Shown here: piece after piece, positions 37,011 through 51,312 of the stretch | How positions within the stretch are numbered: the first letter of the stretch is position 1 | Layout of the letters: the number at the start of each line of letters is the position of its first letter | Notes under the pieces: model-generated | Databases searched by the model: none | What the model was told of the DNA's origin: nothing | The model's input: only the letters and a program-made list of their open reading frames with translations | Assembly: GCA_021442155.1 (NCBI GenBank) | Contig: CM038215.1 | Coordinates: forward strand, 209,802,982-209,866,981 | Source of the DNA: Cymbidium sinense | Lineage: Eukaryota; Streptophyta; Magnoliopsida; Asparagales; Orchidaceae | Direction of reading: 5' to 3' | DNA: 64,000 nucleotides | Translations under genes and position numbers: made by a program

Positions 37011-40000
37011 TGTTGACCTCATTTTTGGATGAGGTTAATTTGGCAATTAAGAGATCCTAATCTCAAATAAGATTTTATTAATGCTTTGGAAACCTCACCT
37101 AGTGTCCTAGAACATCATTTTGAGTTTATTCTAACCTATTTGATATAGGTAGAATCAATCCAAATTTTTAATTTGGATTAACTCAATAAATCAAATAAAA
37201 ACCAAAATAAAATGAATGAAAGAATCCAATCCTATTCCATTTGAATTGAATTGATCATTTGAACTCATTTGAAATCATACCTAACCCATTTAAGCTAAAT
37301 GAGCTAAAATGAAATCAAATTTAAAATCAATTCAAATTAAATGGTTTAAATAAAATCATAATGCAATTGCTCATCAATTACATTATGGTTTTAAAAAAAT
37401 AAACTAAAATTAACGGGTAAAATTAAATCCAAATACTTTGCATCAAAGCAATTGATTGGATTCAAATTCCCTATGAAAATTTAAATGGAATTAAATCTAA
37501 TCTCAAATCCATTTTGAGATTAATTTGGGCATATCATACTTTAATCCAAACTAAGATGATAACGCCATATTGCATGGAAATAATAAAAGTAAAACAAAAG
37601 AAACCGGGAAATAAAAAAAGAGAGGAGAAATGCCAATTTCCTTCTTCCATCTCTCCCCATGCAAAATCTCTTCTTCCCACTTCATCCACTCCAAGACAAA
37701 AGCCACCTCTTAAGAGGTGGCTACCTTCAAAAGAAGGTAATGGAGGCAATTAAGGGCCAAGGAAAACCTCCAAGAGTTTGCCTAAAGATTAGCCAACTAA
37801 GGGAAGAAGAAAAAAAATAAGAAGAGGAAGAGAAGAAGGGAAGTGCTCGACCATGCATGGAAAACAAGGAAGGAAACTCTCCACCTCTGAGGTGAACATC
37901 CCATTATGATCACAAGATCAAGGGAGGTTGATCCCACACCTTGACCAGCCTTGCTGCCACCAGTGGCCGGAGTTTGATCTTTAAATTTCTTCCATATGGA
38001 GCTCTCGACCAACAATGGAAAATGGGGTAGGAGAGACTATCACCTCCCCATTTTTATTCCAAAAGCATCGCCAAGGAGAGTGATGAAGTTTCCAACCATG
38101 ATCCGACCCCCTCACTGCTGGTGATCGCTGGAATCCGGGTATGCAATTTATCCCTCCCCCTATGCATTCGGTTTTGGAGCTTTGTGAAGAAAGTTGGATC
38201 CTCAAATGGATCCAACTATATAGATTGACCCTAATTTGATCCTTGATCATTTTTTGAATTGAAATCAGGGCTTGATTCACTGGTGATCATCGTCAATTAG
38301 CAAGAAATCACGGATGGTGTCCATTTCTTGCCGGCGAGCCTCGGGATTTAATCCCGACCGTTCGATCCTTCCCTTAGGATTGGACAGCTTTGATCTAGGT
38401 GCACGATTTGATTTAAATCCCTTAAGGATCATAGGGGTGATTCAGACCATCCGATCCACCATCAGACGGTCCAGGATCACCCGCATTTTCAACCCATGTG
38501 ACACGCGTCCACGCGTGACATGCGGTTCGCCACATCGTGTGACACACGGACTACTGTGCAGGACTACAAGATCAGTATGGACCATCCGATCTTTGATCAG
38601 ACGGTCAGTAAACGTTCTTGCTCTTTTAACTTATGCCGTGTGGGACCCTCCCCACTTAAAACTGTTAACATTAGTTAATTAGTGGTTTAATTAATTAATT
38701 AAAATCCTGAAAACTTCAAAAAATAATATAAAATTATACAAAAATAAAAAAAATTACAAATAAAGCTCCATGGATTTGTCTTGATGAGAGGAATCCATGA
38801 AAATTAAAATCGCCAATTTGTATTAGGTAATTTTCCCTTAATTTGGGTTTAATTGAAAAACATTAAACCCTTGTTACTCTCAAATTAATAATCCAATTAA
38901 TTTGAAACTTTCGGGAAATGAAATTAAGTTAAAAAATACCTTAAGAAAATTTTTGGGTATTCAATTCTCCGAATTCAAGGGAAATTTTAAATATATGTGT
39001 ATTAACCTTTAAATTAATTAAATTAATTACCCTTTAATGAAATAATTAGAAAACTTTAATCTAATAACCTTAAATCAACATAATAAATATTAATGAATAT
39101 CATAATACTTATTAAACCTAATCAAACCTATATGAACGTAATAGATCACTAATTAACTCAATTTGGTAATTAAATGAATTAAATAATTCAATTAAATGAC
39201 CTGAACTTAATTAATCATAATAAATCAACCAGTTAACCAAAAATTATGAATAAACCCTCATTCAAAAGGTTTTTTAGTGAAGAATAAGTGAAAAATAAAA
39301 TCCCTTAATGAATCTTAATACATTAGGCATAATTTAGGTTTCAATAAAATAATTAAAACCTTAATTACACCCTAATTACATATCTAATCAAGTTGAAACT
39401 TCAAAAACAAAAAATTGGCATGTAACCCCACTTGCCATAATTATCGCAAACTCAATTGGTCAATAAATTTGAAATTCTTGATTTTCCAAATCTCTAGGTC
39501 AATATGAACTAAATAATAATTAAGGAGAATCATTAGTTCAATGAATCAACAAATAAATTGAACTAATCTGAAATAGACATCAGAAATACTTAGAAATTCA
39601 TCAAAACTTCCTATGTCAAAGAATTGAATCAAATATCAAAATTTTAATAAAAATTAATATTTAATGAAATTCAAACATAATTAAACAACTTAAGTTTAAA
39701 GAAATCATTCATCTCTAATAAATTTAAATAATGAATAATTAACATAAGTACTTTAGGTTGAGCATAGCCCATGGACAAACCTAAGGCACTAAATGAACTT
39801 AAACCTTAGCTTACAAATTCATAATTTAATAACTTAAGTTAAATTGAATAAAATCAAACTCCTTAAATTAACATAAGCCAAATCAAATGAAACCCATATA
39901 ACTTAATTAAAAATGAAACAAATCATAACTTAAATAAATCAAATAAAGTAATTCAAACAAATAAAATAACATAAATCAAACCCAAACATAAATAAAATCA

Positions 40001-42356
40001 AAAGGATTAATTAAAAAACTTATGGTTTTTAGTTATAATTTTGGAAACTTCATTGGGAGTTAGGATGTTGAATGGAAAGAGCTCCATCCAAAAATGGAAT
40101 CATTCCACTCTTCATTCTTGAAAACCTATATACCATTAACCAAATAAAATAAACATAAAAATGGGAATTAAATAACTAAATCATTTGAATTGAAACTACC
40201 CAAAGGTAAAAATTAAACCAATTCAAACTTCAAACTTCAAACTTGAACTTAAAGTCCTAGCAAAGACTTACCACACAAACCCCACTTCTACACACACTAG
40301 ATTACTTAGGTCACAGACTCTAGATCTAGGTTAGATCATTATGTGATTTTATTTTAATCTCCTATAATATGTTGTGCTATGTTTCACATGTCTGAATGGT
40401 GTATTGCTTTAGACTAGATGCCTAGACTTGTTTGTTCATTAGACTAGATGTTAAGGCATTCTTTCTAGATTTAACACTATTTTCTGTAGGGGACTGTGCT
40501 AAAGGGATCATTGTAATAATTAAATCATAAAATTGCTATTTACTTGCAAGTGCTGAAAATCCCTTAACATAGTCCATAAGACAGGTTGGCTTGGCAAGCA
40601 ACTAATGCTAAGCCCGTATGTTTATGAAATATAAACTATTCTGTGTGCTGTGTGTATTTTCTAACATATGTTTTACAGGGCTTAGGATTTACTTTTGAAT
40701 TTTAAATATAAATTTGAGCTTAGAATTAGGTTAGGATCTATGGGGTCTATGATTAGTAGGAGCTGACCCAACCAAGAGATGGTGTAGTGGTCTCCTGTGG
40801 ATCCCGATGGATGTCTCTGAAGAAGGAGACTTTCTTGAAAAGAAGACCCATAGATCTAAACTTGTAGTTCTAGGCTGGGTTGCATAAGGGCATAACTTGA
40901 CTACCCATTTTTCTTTCTTCCAAGGTGTACAGCATTACCCGACTGCATTGACCTTTTTCTTATATAATTTAATTTGGCTTAATTTATTTTGGGTGTGCAA
41001 TAGAAACAACATGCTTTTCTTAGGTTTCTTTCTATGCTATGTTTGTGCTGTGATGTATGCCTGGATGTAGACTCATAGGATAAACTAAAATTTCTATCCA
41101 ACTAAATTAATTGAAACATAAAAATAAATACAACTCATAATCTTCATTTAAAAGCCTAGGCCATTAAAGCAAGATAAAATATGTAGCAACCCCTTAGGTG
41201 GATGTTTTAATATCATGCATTATCATATTATTTTACTCTTGGTTAATGAAGGACTTCCATCCTTGCTAGAAAACCTAGGCTTGACCTTTAAGAGCCTATG
41301 ATGGAAGTACACATTCTTCTATTCTAATTTGGCCCATAATCTTTTTCTAATTACATGCATTAGGCATAAATTGCTTTCCTATGACCTAAGTGAATCTTGA
41401 GTCAAAATTCATAAAATCTAAAAAATATGCATTAGTTAGATGCATCTTCATACCCTATATGATCTTAGGGATTAAGAAGTAAGTCTAGGTTCATAGATTT
41501 CTTTCCTATAATTGCAACGGCCCAGCCATCTTGCATTCATATGACTTAGCCTTAGTGTTTTAAAATGCACTTAGATGGTGTTAGTTGGCTGCCTTCTCCA
41601 GACAGATTGTAAGTTTAGAAGAGTTAGTGATAGGTTAGTTCCCTCAAGTGAAGAGAATGGCCAATGAATCCCAAGGATAGAACTAGGTCGATTATGTGTT
41701 AGAAGCACCTGTGGACTAGGTTCTGAAGCATCCTTTTAGGAATAAGTTTTCAACCCTAGGCATTCCTGCATTCTTGTGCTGCTAGAATTTAAGTATTAGA
41801 TTTCTAAGAAAATGATAACTTGAAATATAAAATTAAATCCTAAATTTGAAGCCCAATTATAGGATCATTGAAATGTCTACTAAGTATCTCAGTATCAATA
41901 GACATTTCCTACTTTTTCCCATTTGACTCTTAAAATAACTCTCTCCAATTTGGACCTCTCCCAATTAAATTTCCAAAAATCATTCCTTTAAAAACTACCT
42001 TAGTAGTCTTTAGGAATAACCACTTATTTCTTTAATTGATAGTATTCTTAGGAAGAGACCCTTCCTAAGAAGTAATTAACTATATAGGCTTGCCTTTATA
42101 TAGAACCATGATTCCAGGATAAAATAGACCCTGTTCTACTCTTCCATGTAGTTCAGGGGAAAATACTCTAGTACATAAAAGACCCATTAGCCTTAGGAGT
42201 CTTTATTGTAATGATTGAATCCATTACAGGAGAGCATGTTTATCTTTTGGGATAATATATTTATTCCTTAATGCCATATTTGATCATCTAAATAAATTAT
42301 TCCTAAACTCTATATGGTGTCATTTCTTTTCCCTATTCTAGAGAAAAGAACCAACA
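37011..42356 (+). repeat. 5' LTR of element E (5346 bp)
   Basis: Starts TGTTGACCTCATTTTTGG and ends AAAGAACCAACA. It aligns along its whole length with 51313-55992. Over the first 60 bases five differences are seen. It holds a GC-rich block (38100-38660) with paired hairpin-like motifs, and a segment at about 39370-40020 missing from the 3' LTR. Family landmarks such as tagactagatgttaagg (40428) and gtaggggactgtgc (40486) also occur in copies A and B. Confidence 0.92.
38440..38665 (+). promoter_or_regulatory. GC-rich LTR core with paired inverted motifs
   Basis: Two copies of accatccgatc (38446 and 38581), each followed a few bases later by atcagacggtc, form imperfect inverted repeats. They bracket a GC-rich core rich in cacgcg and gtgacac motifs. 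Related pairs occur in the 3' LTR (about 52650-52910) and, reversed, in copy D (about 56690 and 57445). A regulatory role is inferred only from conservation. Confidence 0.4.
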
Positions 42357-42380
42357 TATTTTCTGATGACTCCATTGGGA
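42357..42380 (+). promoter_or_regulatory. Primer binding site of element E (tRNA-Arg type, changed)
   Basis: Directly after the 5' LTR the sequence reads tattttctgatgactccatt and then ggg. Tat/Ogre elements usually carry a related TCTGGCGACTCCGCTGGGG-type site complementary to tRNA-Arg. The difference pattern (C to T, G to A) looks like decay of methylated cytosines. Confidence 0.7.
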
Positions 42381-43830
42381 AATGGTTTCTTTCTCCATCT
42401 TTAGAAATAAAGGGTTATTTTTATATATCGGTAGTGTATTAGTGCCACTCACCAGTTAGGACTGCCTTTCTTTCTGTTGGATACCTCTTCATTTCATTCT
42501 AGGTTGAGTCTATCCAACATCTTGAATAGAGGCTTTAGAACTCTTCGTTTATCATAGTTAAATGATTGGGTTCTAGAACCAAATCTTGAAATAAAATGAG
42601 AGATGAGAGAAATAAATAAAAACTAAGTCATTTTCTTATGACCTAAATCTGGTCAAGATGGATTTGAAACCATTCCAATATGGAAAAGAAATGTTAAATT
42701 TTAAAAAAGTATAAAAAGTACTTCAGATCTTGAAAAGTAAATCTCAAAAAATAAAATCTCAAAGTTAAAATATGTTCTTAATCTTACTTTGGCTTGCTAC
42801 TAGAGCTAAAGAGAATCCAGACAGGGTCCTTGAATGAACACCCTTTGTTCTATTGCATTCAAAAGGTGTCAAAACACTTAAGAATCCAAATTGAGATAAT
42901 GGAGTTCCTTCAAACCCTGAGAAAACTTAAATCAAAAGGATGAATTGTTGTGCCTATTACCCCTTTTCCCACTATGTTTGAAGTTTGAATTACATTTAGA
43001 AAAGAAGGATAAAAACAAAAATCATCCCAGAAAGAGAATGCCTTATTAACCTTAGGCAGAGGTTGATTAAGGAACTCAATGAAAATATTCTATTCTTATA
43101 GAAGAAAATTATACATGAATGCAAATTAGGTTTAATCTTAATTTCCACAAGTCCACTAGAATATTGGAAAACCAACAACTCAAGTCTATTGGCCAATTCT
43201 AAGGAGTGACTTGAAGGTAACCTTCTTTTAGACCTTTCTAAAATCTTAAATTCTTAAGAGTTTGGGAGAGAGTCAAAAGAGGAAAATGACATGACATAAA
43301 CAAAAATAAAGTGACAAGATTCACTTTTGCTTCTAATCAATAGAAGAAAGAGAGCATAGCAAAAGAAAATTATGATTCTCTTGATAAAGTTGAAATGAAT
43401 GAAATTTAAATCAACCTTCATAATGGGAGTTTTCTCCCATTGAATGAAATGATATTCCAAGATTGGCTTTAATTAATTTTAAGGCTAAATCAAGAAAAGA
43501 AAATAAATAAAGAATTTAATCCTTCTAAAGAAATTATGACCTTTGGATTGGGTCATAAGGGTGATATATCTATCTTTTAGAATAAAAATATGAAACTTTT
43601 ATCTCTGGTTTGTTGATAGATAAACCACTTAGAACTTTATCAATCCAAATGAATGAAGAAAGCCTTAGTTTTCTCTGTTCAAAGACTAAGGCATTATATG
43701 TTTTCAATACAAAGTGAATCTAAGGAGAATCCTTTGCAATGCCTTATGATCTATTTGACATTGTCTTAATGTTTACTATGGTAGTCAAAGATTCCATTGC
43801 AAGCTGAGATTACCTTTATTCTTATATGTG
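42381..43830 (+). other. Element E internal region, gag position, non-coding now
   Basis: About 1.45 kb with no plus-strand frame over 60 codons and no recognisable gag or zinc-knuckle motif. If it was gag, it is decayed beyond recognition by eye. Confidence 0.4.
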
Positions 43831-44228
43831 CTAGGAAATCACTTTGACAGCTTCTACTCATGTTTTAGCTCATATGAGAGCTAGATTTTCCTCAATTTCT
43901 TGTCTCTTATCCTTAGCTCTACTCAAGTTAGCTTCAGCTATTTCAAGAGTTTGTTGAGCTTCTTGTGGATCAATGTCAATACTAATTTCTGCACCATTTC
44001 CTAAAATGGTGTTCTCATTATTACTTATTCTAGCCAAACCACCCATAAGAGCCACTATTAACCATCAGCCCTTTAGCCGTATTCTTAAAAGACCTATATC
44101 TGCAACCGTGGCAATGGGGGCATTGTTTGGTAATATCCCAATTTGTCCACTATTAGTAGAAAAAATAATGTCTTTCACTTTAGTATTCCAAACCATTCGA
44201 TTAGGAGTTAGCACACAAAGATTTAATG

Positions 44229-44232
<4 letters not shown>
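43831..44232 (-). pseudogene. atpE: Plastid ATP synthase epsilon subunit, nuclear copy (NUPT)
   Basis: The full length of plastid atpE can be followed in one frame from ATG at 44232 to TAG at 43831 (133 codons plus stop, close to the usual 133-134). It begins [16 protein letters not shown] and includes [19 protein letters not shown] and [19 protein letters not shown]. The epsilon subunit is part of the CF1 rotor stalk in the chloroplast. Three internal stops are visible, two apparently from CGA to TGA. Its start overlaps the atpB stop by four bases (ATGA), as in many plastid genomes, so both genes arrived as one DNA piece. No plastid expression signals are expected to work here. Confidence 0.95.
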
Positions 44233-45645
<1,413 letters not shown>

Positions 45646-46183
45646 AATAAAATAAAATACAAGTTAAACTTGACTTTCTAATAGCATATCATCTACCCTA
45701 GAGGGTCCTCTTTTAAATGATGATCCTATAAATGAATAGATCATGAGGTCTATTATTCTATTGAGGATAGAGTTAGACTTACCTTCCCTTCATATAAAAA
45801 GGGAAATTCTTGAACTCAAATTCAAAATTGTAGAGTCATACCACCTCAAATAACATTGAAAAGAAATGGCAAATAAATCATCTTCAAAATGTGATGTTTT
45901 GCCCATCTTAAAGAAGTTGCTTGCAAAATCAAGCATCATAATGCTCTATTATAAAATAAAATGAAATGTGAAATAAAATAAAAAAATGATGAAAAAAGAA
46001 ATGAAAGTAAAGCAAGGCATTACATAATCATGTAATTTGCCTTACTTAACTATAAGCAACTTCCTGATGTGGCATTATATTATAAAGAAGTTCTAGGATT
46101 GTCATCTATGATGAAGATAGACTATTAAGAACTTATTAACATCTTAGTCGATGTGGAAAATTTAAAGAAAGAAAATCTCCAAA
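45646..46183. other. Element E internal region right of the plastid insert
   Basis: AT-rich and non-coding. Whether the first part is still plastid DNA could not be decided; no plastid motif was recognised upstream of atpB codon ~25. Confidence 0.4.
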
Positions 46184-46240
46184 GCACTTGTTGATCCGGG
46201 TGCATCGATCAACATCAGAGTGAATTTATATAGGCCTAAT
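46184..46240 (+). pseudogene. Retroviral-type aspartic protease motif, relic
   Basis: One plus-strand frame reads KALVDPGASINIRVNLY, similar to the LVDSGASIN active-site region of gypsy proteases, with Ser replaced by Pro in the DSG triad. The frame is open for only a short distance. Its position and strand fit the element E orientation. Confidence 0.45.
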
Positions 46241-47042
46241 TCTAATCAAACTTTGATAAGATGGTGCCATATAAATTCAATTAAGTAAAGAAAGTAGTTT
46301 TTAGCATTATGAAAATTCAATCTTAAAAACTCAACCAAGAAAAAGAACTTAATTCCAATCACATTATTGATTGAAGATAAAAATTCAAAACATAAAAAGA
46401 GCAACTTAGAAATATAGAAACATCTTTAAATGCTTTTGGATGGTCCTATCCACCCCCAAATAAAAAAAAGTGGAGAATAAAATGAAAAGAAAAAGAAGAA
46501 ACATATTGATTATTGAAGGATGTTCATATTCATCCTAAAGTGTTGAGTCTTTAGGAATATCATTCAGCTATTCCTAAATGACCTCACTAAATATTTGATT
46601 CCAATAGAAAATTCTGATCTCAAAAGTGTAAAGTTTTCAAAGAAGTCATTATGCCAATATTAAATGGCTTTACTAGATTTGTTGTTCCATGAAAAGATGA
46701 AAAAGAAACAAAAATGTTGGATCATATTATATGATCAATCAAGCAAAGACTTGAATCATATCAAAAAGTCTATCAAATGGTGTATTTGAACCAAAAAAGT
46801 CAAATATATCAAATTTCCTAGCAAATCATTTAGTGGAGTCATTTCATAAAAAATGAAATGACATGGAAATGAGTCAAATACATTTATCTTCTTAGTGAAT
46901 ATTGTAACTAGGAAAATTACCAAATGTAACCTTTCATAAATAAATGAAATCAGAATATTACCAAAAGATAAAAAGAAAAGTAAAGGAATGGAAGGACTAT
47001 ATCCAAGAGTGAAAGGATGAAGTCTAAAATTTCTAAGCATGT

Positions 47043-47760
47043 AGACATTTTTGACTTTAAACTTCTCCACATCAAATGAAATGGTAAGGTTAGAAGTCAA
47101 AAATTATCCTTAAGCTAAATAAAAAAATAATCAAATATTTCATGCTTTATCATTTTAGCCTTTGCCACGATTGGGTGAGCTCACTTGATAGGTTAAATAA
47201 AAAGATATTGGATCTTCTTTTTCAGGAGTCCATATCTTTTGAATGGCAAAGATTCTTGAGTATACTCTGATACCATTTCAAAAGAAGCAAAACTACCTAA
47301 TAAAATAAACATAGCTTAAATGAAATAAAAATAATTAGATATCTCATGCTTTGTCATTTCAGCCTTTACCATGATTGGGTGAGCTCGTTTGGAAGGTTAA
47401 ATAAAAAGATAGTGGATCTTCTTTTTCAATAAACAATATCTTTTGAATGGTAAAGATTCTATTGAGTGTATTCTGATTTTAAATGAAGCAAAAGACACCC
47501 AATGTAAATGGACATTTTAACTTTAAACTTCTCCACATCAAAATAAAGTGGCAGGGTTAGAATTGAAAATTTGTCCCTAGCTAAACAAAGATAAGCAGAT
47601 ATCTCATGCTTTGTCATTTTAGACTTTTACATGATTGGGTGAGCTCGCTTGACAGATTAAAAGAAAAGATTGTGGATCTTCTTTTATAGGGGTCCATATC
47701 CTTTGTAAGGCAAAGGTCTCATTGAGTATATTATAATTCCATTGCAAGTGGTCTATAACC
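47043..47760 (+). repeat. Three-copy repeat, units of about 200-250 bp
   Basis: Three copies of a block with atttcatgctttgtcatttt (variants), tgattgggtgagctcg, ggatcttctttt and tcttttgaatggcaaagatt begin near 47135, 47340 and 47600. Copies 1 and 3 are preceded by a shared actttaaacttctccacatc block (47054 and 47519); copy 2 lacks it. This gives a long-short-long arrangement inside the internal region of element E. Confidence 0.8.
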
Positions 47761-49330
47761 ATAAACAAGAAAAGTTATGGAATTATAGAGCCATTGTAAG
47801 TTAAAAAGCTTTAGTAGTTTGGGTCCTAACTTTCTTTTCAAAAGGCACTCTAGCACATTGCATCAATGTTGTTTAGATGTGTCTAAAGATTTATATAGTC
47901 TTCAAGAAGAAAAATCCAATTCCATAATTGACAAGTTGATATCAATGATCTAACTCTTTAATGAGTTAGTTATCGATGATTTGATCAAGCTATCTTTTAG
48001 TTTTAAAGACTACTTTATCTGGAAGTTAATTGAAATGATCTCTAGGTATAGTGGTTTATAAACTTAAGCTTGATGCCATTTCATAAACTAAGTCCCTTGA
48101 TGTCTGTGGTCAAATTCTAAAAGAGAAGCAAAATTGTACTAAAATTAAAAGCTAGAAAATGATGGCTGTACATAAGAAGAAAAGATTCTTTGTGGTTAGC
48201 TAACATCATTATATGACCCACATCTTGGGACTAGGGTAGAATATTTACCTTAAAAATGGGTTCATATTACCCATATTTCATTTTAAAAATAAAAAGGCTT
48301 TTATGCATAAGATTATCCTTCTTATGGATAACTTATCTAAAAATTATCAAATCGAGATAATTCTAGCATATGATGTGACATTCAGAATCCTTATAAGAAT
48401 GTTATGAGTCATATAATTTAGTCTCAACATATTGGGGCAATTTAATAAAAAGGGTTATGATCAAGATTTCTTATAATCCCACTTTCAATTAGGTAGAGGG
48501 TTATATTGAAAATCTTGTCAAAGAAGAAAAAGGAAAGAAAAGAAACTTCAATATGACTTGAAGAATAGTACTGTTACTATATATAGAATCTTGGAAATTT
48601 ACTTTTGAAGTAATTTCAAAGACCTTGTAGTAAAATGTGAAGGATCAAAAATGCAACAATAAGAAATTAATCAAATACAATTATGAGATTTCATTTCCTA
48701 TAATAATAAATCAAGTGAGGACATTCAATTTGAAACTCATTAGGAGAATCTTAATTTCTCTAATAAGTTAATCCTTTTAATTCCTTTATTGATTAGGGAT
48801 AAAATTTTATGTCTCTATGAGAATCCAAAAGATTATTCTGATTCTCATTCACTTTAGAAAGCTTTAAAGGAATCTCTTGATCTTCATTGAATCAAAGAGA
48901 ATGCTTTATAAGCTGTTCATTCATGAAAACAAAGTAAAAATAACATACATGTCCAAACGATAAGAAAAGGAAATTCTATTTGAGAAGCACTAGTTGACTT
49001 TGGTTCTTACTGCCTAAAGAACTACATATTCAAATGCAAGCTCAAAGAGGAAGAATTCTCAGGTTAATGCTCTATGATGACTTGTCTAAAGTGAATTAGA
49101 CATCTAGCATGGTTCATTATAACTTTGAGATATAAAAAGAAAAATGATGAACTTCTATTGTTATGGCATAGTAAAGCATTGGGTCCAAAATATACCAAAG
49201 TCTTCCTTCGCTAAACTTCTTTATGTGTAAGGAGTATTAATGAAATGAAGAAATGGAAGAAAACCTTCCATCACCCTTTCATCAAGTTAGACTAATCAAG
49301 TAAGGATTAAGTCCTTGGGACTCTTGCTTA
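47761..49330 (+). other. Element E internal region, decayed, with second protease-like motif
   Basis: No frame over 60 codons. At 48987-49013 a frame reads ALVDFGSYC, another DxGS-type protease-like motif. No reverse transcriptase, RNase H or integrase motif was found by eye on either strand. Confidence 0.3.
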
Positions 49331-49560
49331 TTAGTCAAAACTTTGAAAAATTAGGAACAAGTCACTTTGACCCCTTTTCCTCATCCATATCACCTATAGG
49401 ATAGGATCAAGACCTTTGTGGCACCTTTCCTATACATGACTTGAGATGGGAGCAAGCCCTTTGTGGCACCTTTCTCATGTCTTTCTGAGTTTGGAGTAAG
49501 TCATTGTTCACCATTCCCCTGAAAAACTATCTTTGTATTTGGAGCAAGCCCTTCGTGGCA
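49330..49560 (+). repeat. Short-unit repeats at the left edge of the satellite-like block
   Basis: Several copies of ggagcaagccctttgtggca variants about 55-75 bases apart (near 49405, 49450 and 49541). Confidence 0.65.
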
Positions 49561-50376
49561 CCATTCTTACTTTTGTGTACATGATTGGATCAAGCCATTA
49601 ATGCCCCTTTCAAGTTACACAGGTGAGTTAGATTGGATTAAGTCTTTATGACCCCTTTCTAATAGCCCGAAAGATATAAATTCCCAATTGATCTTTTTTC
49701 TAATCATATAGGAGTAAGTCCCCAGTCGGCATCCTACCTTTGTGTACATGATTGGATCAAGCCAACAAGGCCCCTTTCATGTTACACAGGTGAGTTAGAT
49801 TGGATTAAGTCTTTATGACCCCTTTCTAATAAGTCCCTAGTCGTCCTTCTTTCTAATCATATAGGAGTAAGTCCCTAGTTGGCATCCTACCTTTGTGGAC
49901 ATGAATGGATCAAGCCATCAAGGCCCCTTTTATGTTACAGTGAGTTAGATTGGATTAAGTATTTATGACCTCTTTCTAATAGCCAAAAAGATATAAGTCC
50001 CCAGTCGACATTCTTTCTAATCACCTAGAGTAAGTTCCCAGTCGGCATCCTACTTTTGTGTATATGATTAGATCAAGCCATCAAGGCCCCTTTCATATTA
50101 CATAAGGGAGTTAGATTGGATTAAGTCTTTATGACCCCTTTCTAATAGCCAAAAAAATATAAGTCCTCAATCGACATTCTTTCTAATCATCTAGGAGTAA
50201 GTCCCCAGTCGGCATCCTACCTTTGTGTACATGATTGAATCAAGACATGAAGGCCCCTTTCATGTTACACGGGCAAGTTAGATTGGATTAAGTCTTTATG
50301 ACCCCTTTCTAATAACCAAAAAAATATAAGTCCCTAGTCAGCATTCTTTCTAATCACATAGGAGTAAGTCCCGGAC
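49553..50376 (+). repeat. Tandem array I, about five units of 153-167 bp
   Basis: Each unit carries tttgtgtacatgattggatc, aagccatcaaggcccctttc, gagttagattggattaagtc, tttatgacccctttctaata and gtccccagtcggcatcctac. The last block starts at 49728, 49881, 50044 and 50211. Unit 2 has a 20-odd-base internal deletion. The array lies in the 3' untranslated part of element E. Confidence 0.9.
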
Positions 50377-50431
50377 ATCTGTGAGATGTCATACCCTTCT
50401 GTTTTCTTATGTCTTATTGAAAACCATCACA

Positions 50432-51125
50432 GGCATCCTTTTGAGGATGATCATTAAGGACCCCACCCTCTTTTAGTAATTAGGGTCATGCCTTAAAATC
50501 TTATTAGCTAATCACATAAGAGTAATTGTTGGCATCCTATTTTGAGGATTGGATCATGTCTTTAAGGACCCTTTTCCTCTTTTAGCTAATTAAGATGGAT
50601 CATGACCCCATCTTATTAGCTAATATATAAGTAAGTCCCTAGTTGGCATCCTATTTTGAGGATTGGATTATGTCCCCTTTCCTCTTTTAAATTAGGATGG
50701 ATCATGCCCTTGCCCATCTTAATCATATCATAGGGTAAGTCCCTGGCATTCTATTTTGAAGATTGGATCATGTCTTTAAGGACCCTTCTTTTCTTTTCAT
50801 CTATTTAAGATGGATTATGCCCTTAACGACCTCATCTTATTAGCTAATCACATAAGTCTCCAGTTGACATCCTATTCAAACTTCTAAGGAATGGAATCAA
50901 GACATTAAAGGCCCCATTTCTTTGAACTACTTAAATTGGATCAAGTCCATGTGACCCCTATTAATAATCTAAGTGCTATGGATTAGGATCAAGCATTTCA
51001 AGCCTCTTCTTCCAGCATAACTTTTGAGGATTGGATCATGTCTTTAAAGACCCATCTACTCTCTTTAGCTAACTAAGATGGATCATGCCCTTAACGGTCC
51101 CATATTATTAGCTAATCACATGAAT
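50432..51125 (+). repeat. Tandem array II, units of about 100-120 bp
   Basis: Units begin with ggcatcctattttgaggatt at 50432, 50531, 50645, 50745 and about 50865, plus a last partial unit near 51012. Each also has ggatcatgtctttaaggacc and tcttattagctaatcacata. It shares the ggcatcct start with array I, so both may come from one ancestor. Confidence 0.85.
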
Positions 51126-51297
51126 CACACTTGAAAGAAATGATTGGTATACATATACCTATCTTTCACAATCAAAACATAATAAAATTCAAATCAAAAG
51201 TAAAAATCATGAATTAGAACACCAAGTTTATACTTGCATGTTGATCAATCTGGTCAACACCAATATGTGCAGTGTATCCTGGCTGGTCCCCTACACA
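51126..51297 (+). other. Short spacer before the polypurine tract
   Basis: Non-repetitive AT-rich sequence between array II and the PPT. Confidence 0.5.
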
Positions 51298-51312
51298 TAT
51301 TGGGGGTCCATT
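51298..51312 (+). promoter_or_regulatory. Polypurine tract of element E
   Basis: attgggggtccattag directly precedes the 3' LTR. A nearly identical ttaggggtccttt precedes the LTR start of copy D on the minus strand (59387-59399), which supports both as plus-strand priming sites. Confidence 0.7.

Noticed and set aside
38314..38682. 122-codon frame in the LTR of element E
   Set aside because: The matching part of the 3' LTR (about 52600-52930) does not keep the frame, so it is chance coding in a GC-rich core.
46756..47100. 114-codon minus-strand frame in element E
   Set aside because: It runs antisense to the element, is phenylalanine- and leucine-rich as expected for chance AT-rich frames, and overlaps the first repeat unit.
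49553..51125. CRISPR-like array or centromere satellite
   Set aside because: The genome is a plant's, units are directly adjacent without unique spacers, and the arrays are short and lie inside one retrotransposon; a centromeric role has no support here.
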